Notes under the pieces: generated by a model
Seen by the model: only the letters and a program-made list of their open reading frames with translations
Database searches by the model: none
Told to the model about the DNA's origin: nothing
Program-made: the position numbers and the translations under genes
Shown: positions 22,288-30,739 of the stretch, piece by piece
Numbering within the stretch: the stretch's first letter is position 1
Layout: each line of letters starts with the position of its first letter
NCBI GenBank assembly: GCA_019635485.1
Contig: JAHBZL010000026.1
Coordinates: forward strand, 1-64,000
From: Piscinibacter sp.
GTDB lineage: Bacteria; Pseudomonadota; Gammaproteobacteria; Burkholderiales; Burkholderiaceae_C
Reading direction: 5' to 3'
DNA: 64,000 nucleotides

Positions 22288-24666
22288 ATGAACAAGCCTC
22301 TTCCCGCCGCCCTGCTCGAGCCGCTGCTGCAGCCCGCCGAGCAGGCCGCCCAGCGCGCCGGCGCGCGCGTCGGCATCAGCCGGCCGCACGAGTCGGCCCA
22401 CCTGCACGTGGCCGGCGAGGCCGCGTACATCGACGACCTGCCCGAGCTGGCCGGCACGCTGCACGCCGCGCTCGGCCTCTCGCCGGTGGCGCACGGCCGC
22501 CTGAAGTCGATGGCACTCGACAGGATCCGGGCGCTGCCCGGCGTCGTCGCGGTGCTGAGCGCGGCCGACATCCCTGGGACCAACGACTGCGGCTCGATCG
22601 TCCACGACGACCCGATCCTTTCCGATGGCGAACTGCGCTACCTCGGCCAGCCGGTGTTCGCGGTGATCGCCACCACGCGCGAGGCCGCCCGTCGCGCCGC
22701 CGCGAAGGCCAGAGAGGTGCTCGAGGTCGAAACGCTGCCGCCGGTGCTGACGCCGCGCGACGCGCACGCGAAGCAGCAGTACGTCGTGCCGCCGATGCAC
22801 CTGGCACGCGAGACCCATGGCGGCGCGCGAGCCGCGATCGGCGCCGCGCCGCATCGGCTCGAAGGCAGCTTCGACGTCGGCGGCCAGGAGCAGTTCTACC
22901 TCGAAGGGCAGATCAGCTACGCGATCCCGAAGGAGGACGGCGGCATGCTGGTGCACTGCTCGACGCAGCACCCGAGCGAGATGCAGCACCTCGTCGCGCA
23001 CGCGCTGGGCGCGTCGGCCCACCACGTGCAGGTCGAGTGCCGGCGCATGGGCGGCGGCTTCGGCGGCAAGGAATCGCAGTCGGCGCTGTTCGCCTGCGTG
23101 GCCGCGGTCGCGGCGCGCCGGCTGAAGCGGCCGGTCAAGCTGCGCCTGGACCGCGACGACGACTTCCTGATCACCGGCCGGCGCCACTGCTTCTGGTACG
23201 AATACGAGGTCGGCTACGACGATGCCGGGCGCATCCTCGGCGCCGAGGTCACGATGGTCTCGCGCGCCGGCCACTCGGCCGACCTGTCCGGCCCGGTGAT
23301 GACACGGGCGCTGTGCCACTTCGACAACGCCTACTGGCTGCCCGACGTCGCGATGCACGGCTTCTCGGGCAAGACCAACACGCAGAGCAACACCGCGTTC
23401 CGCGGCTTCGGCGGCCCGCAGGGCGCGATCGCGATCGAGAACATCGTCGACTCGATCGCCCGTGCGCTCGGCAAGGATGCGCTGGACGTGCGGCGCGCCA
23501 ATTTCTACGGCGAGGGCCAGCGCACCCCGTACGAGCAGCCGGTGGTCGACAACGTGATCCACGCGCTGGTCGACGAACTCGAGACGAGCAGCCAGTACCG
23601 CGCGCGGCGCGCCGCCGCCGCCGCCTACAACGCCGGCAGCCCGGTGCTCAAGCGCGGCCTGGCGCTGACGCCGGTGAAGTTCGGCATCTCGTTCAACGTC
23701 AAGCACTTCAACCAGGCCGGCGCGCTGGTGCATGTCTACAACGACGGCTCCATCCTCGTGAACCACGGCGGCACCGAGATGGGCCAGGGCCTGAACACCA
23801 AGGTCGCACAGGTGGTCGCGCACGAGCTGGGCGTGAACTTCGAGCGCGTGCGAGTCACCGCGACCGACACGCAGAAGGTCGCCAATACCTCGGCGACCGC
23901 GGCTTCGACCGGCAGCGACCTGAACGGCAAGGCGGCGCAGGACGCGGCACGCCAGATCCGCGAGCGGCTGGCCGCCTGCATGGCCGCGCACCACGGCGGC
24001 GACGCCTCGGCGGTGCGCTTCGCGAACGACTTCGTCGAGGTGGCCGGCAAGCGGCTGCCGTTCTCGGCGGTGGTCGCGCAAGGCTATCTCGATCGCGTGC
24101 AGCTCTGGTCGGACGGTTTCTACGCCACGCCGGGCCTGAGCTGGGACCGCGAGACGCTGAAGGGCCGGCCGTTCTACTACTTCGCCTACGGCGCGGCGGT
24201 CAGCGAGGTGGTGGTGGACACGCTGACCGGCGAATGGAAGCTGCTGCGTGCGGACGTGCTGCACGACGTCGGCCGCTCGCTCAACCCGGCGGTGGACATC
24301 GGCCAGGTCGAGGGTGCGTTCATCCAGGGCATGGGCTGGCTGACGATGGAGGAGCTGGTCTGGCATCCGCAGACCGGCCTGCTCACGACGCACGCGCCGA
24401 GCACCTACAAGATCCCGACCGCGAACGACTGCCCCGCGACGTTCAACGTGAAGCTGTTCGACAACGGCAACGTCGAAGACAGCATCCACCGCTCGAAGGC
24501 GGTCGGCGAGCCGCCGCTGCTGCTGCCGTTCTCGGTGTTCTTCGCGATCCGCGATGCCGTTTCGGCCGCGGGCGGGCACCGTGTCGATCCGCCGCTGTCG
24601 GCACCGGCGACCAGCGAATCCATCCTGCGCGCCGTGACCGCGGTGAAGAAGGCGACTGCGGCATGA
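22288..24666 (+). CDS. xdhB: Xanthine dehydrogenase, large subunit (molybdopterin)
   Basis: A 792-aa molybdopterin-binding subunit. It starts with the family's SRPHESAHLHVAGEAAYIDD block, then has the GGGFGGKE loop, the NTAFRGFGGPQ cofactor/substrate segment, GTEMGQGLNTK and the C-terminal KAVGEPPLLLPFSVFFAI, which contains the catalytic Glu of the GEPP motif. It hydroxylates hypoxanthine and xanthine to urate. The gene is 15 bp downstream of xdhA, which supports one mRNA and an (AB)2 enzyme. Confidence 0.96.
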   Translation: MNKPLPAALLEPLLQPAEQAAQRAGARVGISRPHESAHLHVAGEAAYIDDLPELAGTLHAALGLSPVAHGRLKSMALDRIRALPGVVAVLSAADIPGTNDCGSIVHDDPILSDGELRYLGQPVFAVIATTREAARRAAAKAREVLEVETLPPVLTPRDAHAKQQYVVPPMHLARETHGGARAAIGAAPHRLEGSFDVGGQEQFYLEGQISYAIPKEDGGMLVHCSTQHPSEMQHLVAHALGASAHHVQVECRRMGGGFGGKESQSALFACVAAVAARRLKRPVKLRLDRDDDFLITGRRHCFWYEYEVGYDDAGRILGAEVTMVSRAGHSADLSGPVMTRALCHFDNAYWLPDVAMHGFSGKTNTQSNTAFRGFGGPQGAIAIENIVDSIARALGKDALDVRRANFYGEGQRTPYEQPVVDNVIHALVDELETSSQYRARRAAAAAYNAGSPVLKRGLALTPVKFGISFNVKHFNQAGALVHVYNDGSILVNHGGTEMGQGLNTKVAQVVAHELGVNFERVRVTATDTQKVANTSATAASTGSDLNGKAAQDAARQIRERLAACMAAHHGGDASAVRFANDFVEVAGKRLPFSAVVAQGYLDRVQLWSDGFYATPGLSWDRETLKGRPFYYFAYGAAVSEVVVDTLTGEWKLLRADVLHDVGRSLNPAVDIGQVEGAFIQGMGWLTMEELVWHPQTGLLTTHAPSTYKIPTANDCPATFNVKLFDNGNVEDSIHRSKAVGEPPLLLPFSVFFAIRDAVSAAGGHRVDPPLSAPATSESILRAVTAVKKATAA

Positions 24667-24693
24667 GACACCCCGTGTCAACCAGGCTGCTGC

Positions 24694-24770
24694 GGGCCGA
24701 GCGCCGGGCCGCTCCCAAGCCGGCCCGCATCCCCCCGGGGGATCGTCGAACGTACTCGTTCGACGAGGGG
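24694..24770. repeat. REP-like palindromic intergenic element (copy 2)
   Basis: The gap between xdhB and xdhC contains two adjacent hairpins. One pairs CGGGCCG with CGGCCCG near 24705-24728. The other is a perfect 9-bp stem (24744-24752 with 24757-24765) closing a TACT loop, and it ends at the xdhC ribosome site. Together they resemble a dispersed Burkholderiales repeat and copy 1 at 10128. The second stem could tune xdhC translation. Confidence 0.5.
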
Positions 24771-24775
24771 TGGTC

Positions 24776-25636
24776 GTGACCACACTGCGCGACACCGCGG
24801 CCGCCTGGCTCGCCGCCGGCGAGGCGGCGGTGCTGGTGCAGGTCACCGAGGCGCTCGGCTCGGCCCCGCGCGAGGCCGGCACGCGCATGCTGGTGTCTGC
24901 GGCGCACTGCGCCGGCACGGTCGGCGGCGGTCACCTGGAGCTGAAGGCGATCGAGCGCGCCCGGCAGCTGCTCGCGACGGACGAGCCCGGACCGCAATCG
25001 GCCCACTACCCGCTCGGCCCGGCGCTCGGCCAGTGCTGTGGCGGGGCGGTGACGCTGGGCTTCACGCGGCTCGACGCGCACGTGCTCGCGGCCTGGCCGA
25101 AGCCCGCGCCGCGCCTGCACCTGCAGCTGTACGGCGCCGGCCACGTCGGCCGCGCGATCGTGCAGTCGCTGGCGCCGCTGAACGTGAGCGTCGACTGGAT
25201 CGACGAGCGCGACGAGGAATTCCCGCCGGACGCGGACCTGCCCGGCCATGTCCGCAAGGTGTGCGTCGACACGATCGAGGCCGAAGTCGCCGAGGCGCCG
25301 CGCGACGCGTTCTACCTCGTGCTGACGCACCGGCACGACCTGGACCTGCGCATCAGCGAGGCCATCCTGGCCCGCAACGACTTCGCGTTCTTCGGGCTGA
25401 TCGGCTCGAAGACCAAGCGCCAGCGCTTCCTGCACCGCTTCGAGCAGCGCGGTCTGCCGCCCGCGGCGATCGCGCGGATGACCTGCCCGATCGGGGTGCC
25501 GGGCATCGAGGGCAAGGAGCCCGAGGTGATCGCGGCCGCCGTGGTCGCGCAGCTGCTGCAGGCCTCCAGCCCGGCGGCGGATCAGGCGCCGGCGATCGCG
25601 CGCAGGGCAGGCAGGTCCAGCACGGTGACCGCGTAG
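24776..25636 (+). CDS. xdhC: Xanthine dehydrogenase accessory protein XdhC
   Basis: A 286-aa molybdenum-cofactor chaperone that binds and sulfurates Moco for XdhB. It has the XdhC/CoxI N-terminal domain (VTEALGSAPREAGTRM, TVGGGHLE, LGQCCGG with paired cysteines) and a C-terminal Rossmann domain (LYGAGHVGRAI, YLVLTHRHDLDL, FFGLIGSKTKRQRF). The start is GTG 24776, five bases after GAGGGG; an in-frame GTG at 24770 sits inside that ribosome site and is less likely. The last 55 bp overlap the convergent Crp/Fnr gene. Confidence 0.93.
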   Translation: MTTLRDTAAAWLAAGEAAVLVQVTEALGSAPREAGTRMLVSAAHCAGTVGGGHLELKAIERARQLLATDEPGPQSAHYPLGPALGQCCGGAVTLGFTRLDAHVLAAWPKPAPRLHLQLYGAGHVGRAIVQSLAPLNVSVDWIDERDEEFPPDADLPGHVRKVCVDTIEAEVAEAPRDAFYLVLTHRHDLDLRISEAILARNDFAFFGLIGSKTKRQRFLHRFEQRGLPPAAIARMTCPIGVPGIEGKEPEVIAAAVVAQLLQASSPAADQAPAIARRAGRSSTVTA

Positions 25637-26355
25637 CCCTTCACCTCGATCAGGCCCTTGCGGCTGAGCTGGCGCAGCAGTCGCGACAGCGTCTCGGGCG
25701 TGATGCCGAGCTGCGCCGCGATGTCGCGCTTGCGCTCGTGCAGCGTGACCAGCGCCCGCTTCGGTGCGTCGGCCAGCGCCACGCTGTGCTGCATCAGCCA
25801 GTCCGCGAAGCGGGCCTCGGCGTCCTTGTGCATCAGGTCGTGCGCGACCGTGGTGAGCTGGTGCACCTGCCGGGCCAGCACCAGCAGCAACTGGCGCGCC
25901 AGCTCCGGGTGCCGGGCCAGCAGCGGCTGCAGCGCCGCGCGCGGCAGCACGAGCAATTGCACGTCGCTCAACGCCACCGCGTCCTGCGCCGGCATGCCAC
26001 CGAGCCAGGCACTCGCCGCATCCAGCCACTGCGGGCCCTGCAGCGTGCGTTCGGGCTGGAACGGCAGGTCCCCGTGCGCCACGCCGAGCGCGGCATCGCC
26101 GGCGGCGAGCGCGAGCAGTTCGCGCGCGGGTTCGTGACGCGACAGCAGCAGGCTGCCGGCCGGTAGCGGGCGGGCGGCGGCGATGCCTTCCAGGTCGTCG
26201 ATCACCGCCGGCGCGGGGTCGCCCAGCAGGGCGGACCAGACGCTGCGCGAGGCGGGCACCCGCAGGCCCGCCGTCCGGCCCGGCGAACGCGGCCGCATGG
26301 CCCGGCGCAGGGGGACTCCATGGGCGACCCCGTTGCTGGCGATGTTGGTGTCCAC
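25582..26355 (-). CDS. Crp/Fnr-family transcriptional regulator
   Basis: A 257-aa regulator with a cyclic-nucleotide-type beta-barrel (about residues 65-145), a long dimer helix (LLLVLARQVHQLTTVAHDLM) and a C-terminal Crp-type HTH (RDIAAQLGITPETLSRLLRQ). There are no cysteines anywhere, so it is not an oxygen-sensing Fe-S Fnr. The start is GTG 26355 behind GCGGGGA; an upstream ATG frame gives non-homologous sequence. It converges on xdhC with a 55-bp overlap. Its target and ligand are unknown; it may control Moco-dependent or respiratory genes elsewhere. Confidence 0.85.
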   Translation of the reverse strand: MDTNIASNGVAHGVPLRRAMRPRSPGRTAGLRVPASRSVWSALLGDPAPAVIDDLEGIAAARPLPAGSLLLSRHEPARELLALAAGDAALGVAHGDLPFQPERTLQGPQWLDAASAWLGGMPAQDAVALSDVQLLVLPRAALQPLLARHPELARQLLLVLARQVHQLTTVAHDLMHKDAEARFADWLMQHSVALADAPKRALVTLHERKRDIAAQLGITPETLSRLLRQLSRKGLIEVKGYAVTVLDLPALRAIAGA

Positions 26356-26453
26356 TGCAGTCCCCGCCTGGAAGGTCCGATGGGCGGACTGTGGCCCAGG
26401 GTCGCGGCGCCGGCATTGCGGCATGTCAAATCGGGCCGCGCCCGAACCGGGGA

Positions 26454-27029
26454 TCAGGCCGGGCGGGCGGGACCGTCCTGCAGCAGCAGGCGCAGCGCGG
26501 CGGCGTCGATCAGCCGCAGCGTGCTGCCGGCGGCGAAACGCTGCGCCTCGCGGCTGAAGCGGCCCTGGCAAACGACGAAGCCGCCGGAGGCCCCACGGGT
26601 CACGACCGCCGCCTGCAGGTCGCGCAGCACCTCGACGCCGATCTTGTCGGCCTGCCAGCCCCGGCTGTGGACCAGGAAGTTGCCGCGGTCGCGCCGCAGC
26701 ACCAGGTCCACCGGACCACCGGCGCCGGTCGGGACGATCTGGTAACCCTGCGCCTGGAACGCGTCGGCGAGCCGGGCCTCGAATTCGCGCCGGTTGCGTG
26801 CGACCGCGCCGCGCGCCGCCGGGGCCCGGCCGCGCCGCAGCGCGCGCCAGGCCAGCACGGCGGCCAGCAGCATGAGCACCAACACGGCCACCTGCTCCGC
26901 GCTAGGTAGCCGCGCGCGGGCACCGAACAGCTGCAGCGCCGCAAAGGCCAACGCGAAACTGCCCGAGCCGAGCACCCAGGGGCGCAGTCGGACCAGGTCG
27001 GGGCGGGAGGAGCGGCGTTTCTTGCCCAT
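26454..27029 (-). CDS. Membrane-anchored Mrr-like restriction endonuclease-fold protein
   Basis: A 191-aa protein with two hydrophobic segments (about 19-36 and 46-62), then a basic linker and a domain that looks like the Mrr_cat/PD-(D/E)xK fold: FEARLADAFQAQGYQIVPTG, GGPVDLVLRRDRGNFLVHSRGW, then VEVLRDLQAAV and GGFVVCQGRFS. The fold normally reads D...VQCKxW; here the second motif is VHSRGW, so the catalytic Gln and Lys are replaced and nuclease activity is doubtful. It stands alone between the Crp/Fnr gene and the sugar-acid operon, and no methylase is nearby. Confidence 0.75.
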   Translation of the reverse strand: MGKKRRSSRPDLVRLRPWVLGSGSFALAFAALQLFGARARLPSAEQVAVLVLMLLAAVLAWRALRRGRAPAARGAVARNRREFEARLADAFQAQGYQIVPTGAGGPVDLVLRRDRGNFLVHSRGWQADKIGVEVLRDLQAAVVTRGASGGFVVCQGRFSREAQRFAAGSTLRLIDAAALRLLLQDGPARPA

Positions 27030-27084
27030 GCGGCCACTATCGGCGACCCGGCTCCACCCTTGAGGCCGGATCAGAGCCTTGGGC

Positions 27085-27969
27085 TCACTCAGGCGTGACC
27101 GGATGTTTCGCGAGCAGCTCCAGCGCCTTGACCAGCGCCGAGTGGTCGAGCTGGTCCCAGCCCTGGGCGGCGCAGGCCTGCATCAGCTGCGCGGTATTGG
27201 CGGTGTTCGGCAGTGCCACGCCGAGCGACTTGGCCCCCTGCAGCGCGAGGTTCAGGTCCTTCTGGTGCAGCCCGATCCGGAAGCCCGGGTTGAACGTGCG
27301 CTTGATCATCCGCTCGCCATGCACCTCCAGGATCCGGCTCGCGGCAAACCCACCCATCAGCGCCTGCCTCACCTTCGCTGGGTCCGCCCCCGCCTTGCTC
27401 GCGAACACCAGCGCCTCGCCCACCGCCGCGATGTTCAGCGCCACGATGATCTGGTTCGCCACCTTGGTGATCTGCCCGGCCCCCGCCGCGCCGACATGGG
27501 TGATGTTCTTGCCCATCAGCGCGAAGAGCGGCTGGATGCGCTCGAACACCTCGGTCTTGCCGCCGACCATGATGGTCAGCGACGCCGCCTTCGCACCGAC
27601 CTCGCCGCCGGAGACCGGCGCGTCCAGCCAGTCGCAGCCCAGCGCCTCGATCTGCTTCGCGAAGGCCTGGGTCTCGATCGGCGAGATGCTGCTCATGTCG
27701 ACGACGGTCTTGCCCTTGGTCAGGCCCGCGGCGACGCCGTTCTCGCCGAACAGCACCTTCTGCACGTCCGGCGTGTCCGGCACCATCGTGAAGACCACCT
27801 CGGCCTGGCGCGCCACCTCGGCGGCATTCGCGCAGGCGACGGCACCGGCCTCGGTGAGCGCCGCCGGCACCTTGCTGCGCGTCGTGACGAACAGCTCGTG
27901 CCCCGCGGCACGCAGGTGGCCCGCCATCGGCGCGCCCATGATGCCCAGCCCGATGAATCCCAGCTTCAT
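27085..27969 (-). CDS. garR: Tartronate-semialdehyde reductase (2-hydroxy-3-oxopropionate reductase)
   Basis: A 294-aa beta-hydroxyacid dehydrogenase. It has the N-terminal GFIGLGIMGAPMA dinucleotide motif, DAPVSGGEVGA, GKNITHVGAAGAGQITKVAN with the catalytic Lys, and the conserved helical C-terminal domain. It reduces tartronate semialdehyde to D-glycerate. It is the last gene of the sugar-acid operon, after an HpcH/HpaI aldolase that can generate tartronate semialdehyde. A paralogue is encoded at 52607-53506 and the C-terminal halves are almost identical. ATG 27969 is chosen because it begins exactly at the motif. Confidence 0.9.
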   Translation of the reverse strand: MKLGFIGLGIMGAPMAGHLRAAGHELFVTTRSKVPAALTEAGAVACANAAEVARQAEVVFTMVPDTPDVQKVLFGENGVAAGLTKGKTVVDMSSISPIETQAFAKQIEALGCDWLDAPVSGGEVGAKAASLTIMVGGKTEVFERIQPLFALMGKNITHVGAAGAGQITKVANQIIVALNIAAVGEALVFASKAGADPAKVRQALMGGFAASRILEVHGERMIKRTFNPGFRIGLHQKDLNLALQGAKSLGVALPNTANTAQLMQACAAQGWDQLDHSALVKALELLAKHPVTPE

Positions 27970-28007
27970 TGCTCTCTCCTCGGTATGTGTGATCGGGAAC
28001 GCCGCCG

Positions 28008-28769
28008 TCAGGCCTGCCGCATCGCGCGCAGCAGCTCCTGCGAGCCGGCGGCGAGGATGCGGGCGTCCGAGCTGACGGTGACGAAGCGGTAGCCCTTGGC
28101 GATGCGCGCGCGGGCCACGTCGGGACGCCCGTTGTGGATGCCGGCGACGACACCGTGCGCCTTCGCGCGCTCGACGATGTGGTCGATCGCCTGTGCGACC
28201 TTCGGTTCGACGTCGTCGAAGCTCGGCTTGCAACCGAGCGCGAGCGACAGGTCCGACGGGCCGACGTAGACCGCGTCCAGCCCCTCGACGGAGAGGATCG
28301 CGTCCAGGTTGTCGAGGGCCTGGGCGGTCTCGATCATCGCGAACGCGACGATCGTGTCGTTGGCCTGCGTCGGGTAGTCGGCGCCGCCGTACAGCAGGGC
28401 GCGCACCGGGCCGAAGCTGCGCGTGCCACGCGGCGCGTAGTGCGTGTAGGCGACGAGGCGCTGCGCGTCCTCGCGCGTGCTGACCATCGGGCAGATCACG
28501 CCGTAGGCGCCGGCGTCCAGCGACTTCATGATGATGCCCGGCTCGAGCCAGGGCACGCGCACCACGGGCACCGTCGCGGTGGTCGAGATCGCCTGCAGCA
28601 TCGTGACCATCGCCTGGTAGTCGACCACGCCGTGCTGCAGGTCGATGGTCAGCGTGTCCCAGCCCTGGTGGGCCATGGTCTCGGTCGCGAAGCTGTTCGG
28701 GATCGCGAGCCAGCCGTTCACCGCGGCCTGGTCGTTCTTCCACAGTGTGCGCAGGCGGTTCTCTCGCAT
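28008..28769 (-). CDS. HpcH/HpaI-family aldolase (GarL-like)
   Basis: A 253-aa class II pyruvate aldolase: WLAIPNSFATETMAHQGWDT, IDLQHGVVDY with the catalytic His, VVRVPW with Arg, then SLDAGAYGVICPMV, MIETAQAL with the metal-binding Glu, and DAVYVGPSDLSLALG with the metal-binding Asp. Relatives cleave 2-keto-3-deoxyglucarate to pyruvate and tartronate semialdehyde (GarL) or related hydroxy-keto acids (HpaI). With the next gene, garR, the GarL-type reaction is the natural reading. It lies in the sugar-acid operon, 11 bp from the upstream dehydrogenase gene. Confidence 0.87.
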   Translation of the reverse strand: MRENRLRTLWKNDQAAVNGWLAIPNSFATETMAHQGWDTLTIDLQHGVVDYQAMVTMLQAISTTATVPVVRVPWLEPGIIMKSLDAGAYGVICPMVSTREDAQRLVAYTHYAPRGTRSFGPVRALLYGGADYPTQANDTIVAFAMIETAQALDNLDAILSVEGLDAVYVGPSDLSLALGCKPSFDDVEPKVAQAIDHIVERAKAHGVVAGIHNGRPDVARARIAKGYRFVTVSSDARILAAGSQELLRAMRQA

Positions 28770-28780
28770 CCTCGTCCTCC

Positions 28781-29734
28781 TCAGGGCAGCGGGGCCGGCG
28801 AGACCATGCGGCCCTCGCGGAAGAAGCCCTGCAGGTTGTCGAACACCCGGTCGGCCATCGCCTGGCGCGTCTCCTCGGTGGCGCTGGCGATGTGCGGCAG
28901 CAGCACGACGTTGTCGAGCCCGAACAGCTCGGGCGGAACACGCGGCTCGTCCTCGAACACGTCCAGCCCGGCGCCGGCGATGCGGCGCTCGACCAGCGCG
29001 CGCACCAGCGCCGCCTCGTCGATCACCGAGCCGCGCGCGACGTTGACGATGAAGCCGCGCGGGCCGAGAGCGTCCAGCACGGCCGCGTCCACCAGGTGGC
29101 GCGTGCCGGCGCCGCCGGCGGTGATCACCACCAGGAAGTCGCACCACTGCGCCAGCCCGGTCAGCGAGGGCTCGTGCGCCCAGGGCACGCCCTCGACCGG
29201 CCGGCGACTGTGGTAGCGGATCTCCATCTCGAAGCCGGCCGCGCGCTGCGCGATCGTGCGCCCGATGCGGCCGAGGCCCACGATGCCGAGCTTCGCGCCG
29301 CTGACCTTGCGCCCGAGCGGGAACGCGGCGAGCCCCGGTTTCGTCCAGTCGCCGCGCCGCACGAAGCGGTCCGCCTCGCTGGCGCGGCGCGCGACGTCGA
29401 GCATCAGCACCATCGCCAGGTCGGCCACGCAGTCGTTCAGCACGTCCGGCGTGTAGCCGACCGCGATGCCGCGCTGCTTCGCCGCCGCCAGGTCGAGCTT
29501 GTCCAGGCCGACCCCGAAGCTCGAGATCACACGCAGGTTCGGCAGCGCGTCCATCAGCGCCGCCGAGGCACCGATGCCGGCCGAACTGACGAAGCCGACG
29601 AACTCGTGGCCGCGCGCGGCGAGAAACGCCGGCGGGTCGGCCTCGTTGGCGAGCAGGTGCAGGTCGAACTCCTCGGCCAGGCGCCGCTCCAGTGAAGGCA
29701 GCAACCGGCCGGCCTGCAGGATGCGATGTTTCAT
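28781..29734 (-). CDS. D-2-hydroxyacid dehydrogenase (glyoxylate/hydroxypyruvate reductase-like)
   Basis: A 317-aa NAD(P)-dependent dehydrogenase: SSFGVGLDKLDLAAA at the catalytic-domain boundary, GIVGLGRIGRTIAQ as nucleotide loop, NVARGSVIDE with the substrate-binding Arg, AGLDVFEDEP with the catalytic Glu and LLPHIASATEETR with the catalytic His. This pattern fits the glyoxylate/hydroxypyruvate reductase group. It lies within the sugar-acid operon, one base after the Bug protein gene, so it probably reduces a short 2-oxo acid made there. The exact substrate is not shown by sequence. Confidence 0.88.
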   Translation of the reverse strand: MKHRILQAGRLLPSLERRLAEEFDLHLLANEADPPAFLAARGHEFVGFVSSAGIGASAALMDALPNLRVISSFGVGLDKLDLAAAKQRGIAVGYTPDVLNDCVADLAMVLMLDVARRASEADRFVRRGDWTKPGLAAFPLGRKVSGAKLGIVGLGRIGRTIAQRAAGFEMEIRYHSRRPVEGVPWAHEPSLTGLAQWCDFLVVITAGGAGTRHLVDAAVLDALGPRGFIVNVARGSVIDEAALVRALVERRIAGAGLDVFEDEPRVPPELFGLDNVVLLPHIASATEETRQAMADRVFDNLQGFFREGRMVSPAPLP

Positions 29735-29735
29735 G

Positions 29736-30701
29736 TCAGTCGATCTTCACGCCACCCTGCGCGACCACGGCCGCCCAGTTCTTCCGCTCGCGCTCGAAGA
29801 AGCCGCCGAACTCGGCCGGCGTCATCGTGTAGACCTCGGCGCCCTGCGAGACCAGCCGCTCGCGCACCTCGGGCGAGCGGATGATGCGGGTCAGCTCGGC
29901 GGCCAGCCGGCTCACGACCGCCGGGGGCGTCGACGCCGGCATCAGCACGCCCTGCCAGGTGCCGGATTCGAAGCCCTTGACGCCCTGCTCGGCGATCGTC
30001 GGCACGTTGGCCAGCAGCGGCACGCGGGTCGCTTTCGAGACGCCCAGCACCTTCAGCTTGCCGGACTGCACGTGCGGCAGCGTCGCCAGCATGCCGTTCA
30101 TCAGCACCTGCGTCTGGCCGGCCACGGTGTCGCCGATCGCCTGGGCGCCGCCCTTGTAGGGGATGTAGGTCCACTCCGCCTTCGTCGCCTTCTCGACCGC
30201 GACACCCGCCAGGTGCGGCGCGCTGCCGATCGCGGTGACCGCGAAGTTCAGCTTGTCCTTGTGCGAGAGCGCGACCAGTTCCTGCAGGCTGTTCGCCGGC
30301 ACCGACGGATGCACCACCAGCAGGTGCGGCGAGTAGGCCAGCATCGTGACGCCGCGCAGGTCCTTGCTCGGCTCGAAGGGCAGCTGCTTGTAGACGGAGG
30401 CCGTGATCGCCAGCGCGCCGACGTCGCACAGCAGCAGCGTGTGGCCGTCGTTGGCCTTGGCGACCGCGTCGGTGCCGGTGTTGCCGTTCGCACCCGGCTT
30501 GTTCTCGACGATCACGGTCTGCTTGAGCGCCTCGCCGAGCGGCTGCGAGATCGCGCGCGCGATGATGTCCGACGACCCGCCGGGCGGATAGGGCACGACG
30601 ATGCGCAGCGGCTTGTTCGGCCACTGCTGCGCGGCCGCCGTGCCGGCGGCGAACAGCGCGGCGACGGCCAGTGCGCGGGCGAATCGGGTTCGATGGGTCA
30701 A
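29736..30701 (-). CDS. Bug-family tripartite tricarboxylate transporter binding protein
   Basis: A 321-aa periplasmic binding protein. A signal peptide (RTRFARALAVAALFAAGTAAAQ) is followed by WPNKPLRIVVPYPPGGSSD, the fingerprint of the Bug/TctC family, then GHTLLLCDVGALA and YIPYKGGAQAI. It starts at TTG 30701 with GGAG eight bases upstream; no ATG is available near the signal peptide. No TctA/TctB membrane genes are present, as is common for orphan Bug proteins in Burkholderiales. The ligand is probably an organic or sugar acid handled by the operon. Confidence 0.9.
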   Translation of the reverse strand: MTHRTRFARALAVAALFAAGTAAAQQWPNKPLRIVVPYPPGGSSDIIARAISQPLGEALKQTVIVENKPGANGNTGTDAVAKANDGHTLLLCDVGALAITASVYKQLPFEPSKDLRGVTMLAYSPHLLVVHPSVPANSLQELVALSHKDKLNFAVTAIGSAPHLAGVAVEKATKAEWTYIPYKGGAQAIGDTVAGQTQVLMNGMLATLPHVQSGKLKVLGVSKATRVPLLANVPTIAEQGVKGFESGTWQGVLMPASTPPAVVSRLAAELTRIIRSPEVRERLVSQGAEVYTMTPAEFGGFFERERKNWAAVVAQGGVKID

Positions 30702-30739
30702 GGTCGGAGTCTCCTGCGTGGTTGCCGCCAGGCCTGCGT

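Noticed and set aside
24741-24770. xdhC hairpin considered as a riboswitch (for example a purine or Moco aptamer)
   Set aside because: It is only a short perfect stem with a tetraloop and lacks the junctions of known purine or Moco riboswitches; it fits a dispersed repeat better.
21108-24779. 1223-aa plus-strand open frame over xdhA/xdhB
   Set aside because: It is an alternative frame of xdhAB, Arg/Ala-rich and without motifs; the real subunits show all cofactor motifs in other frames.
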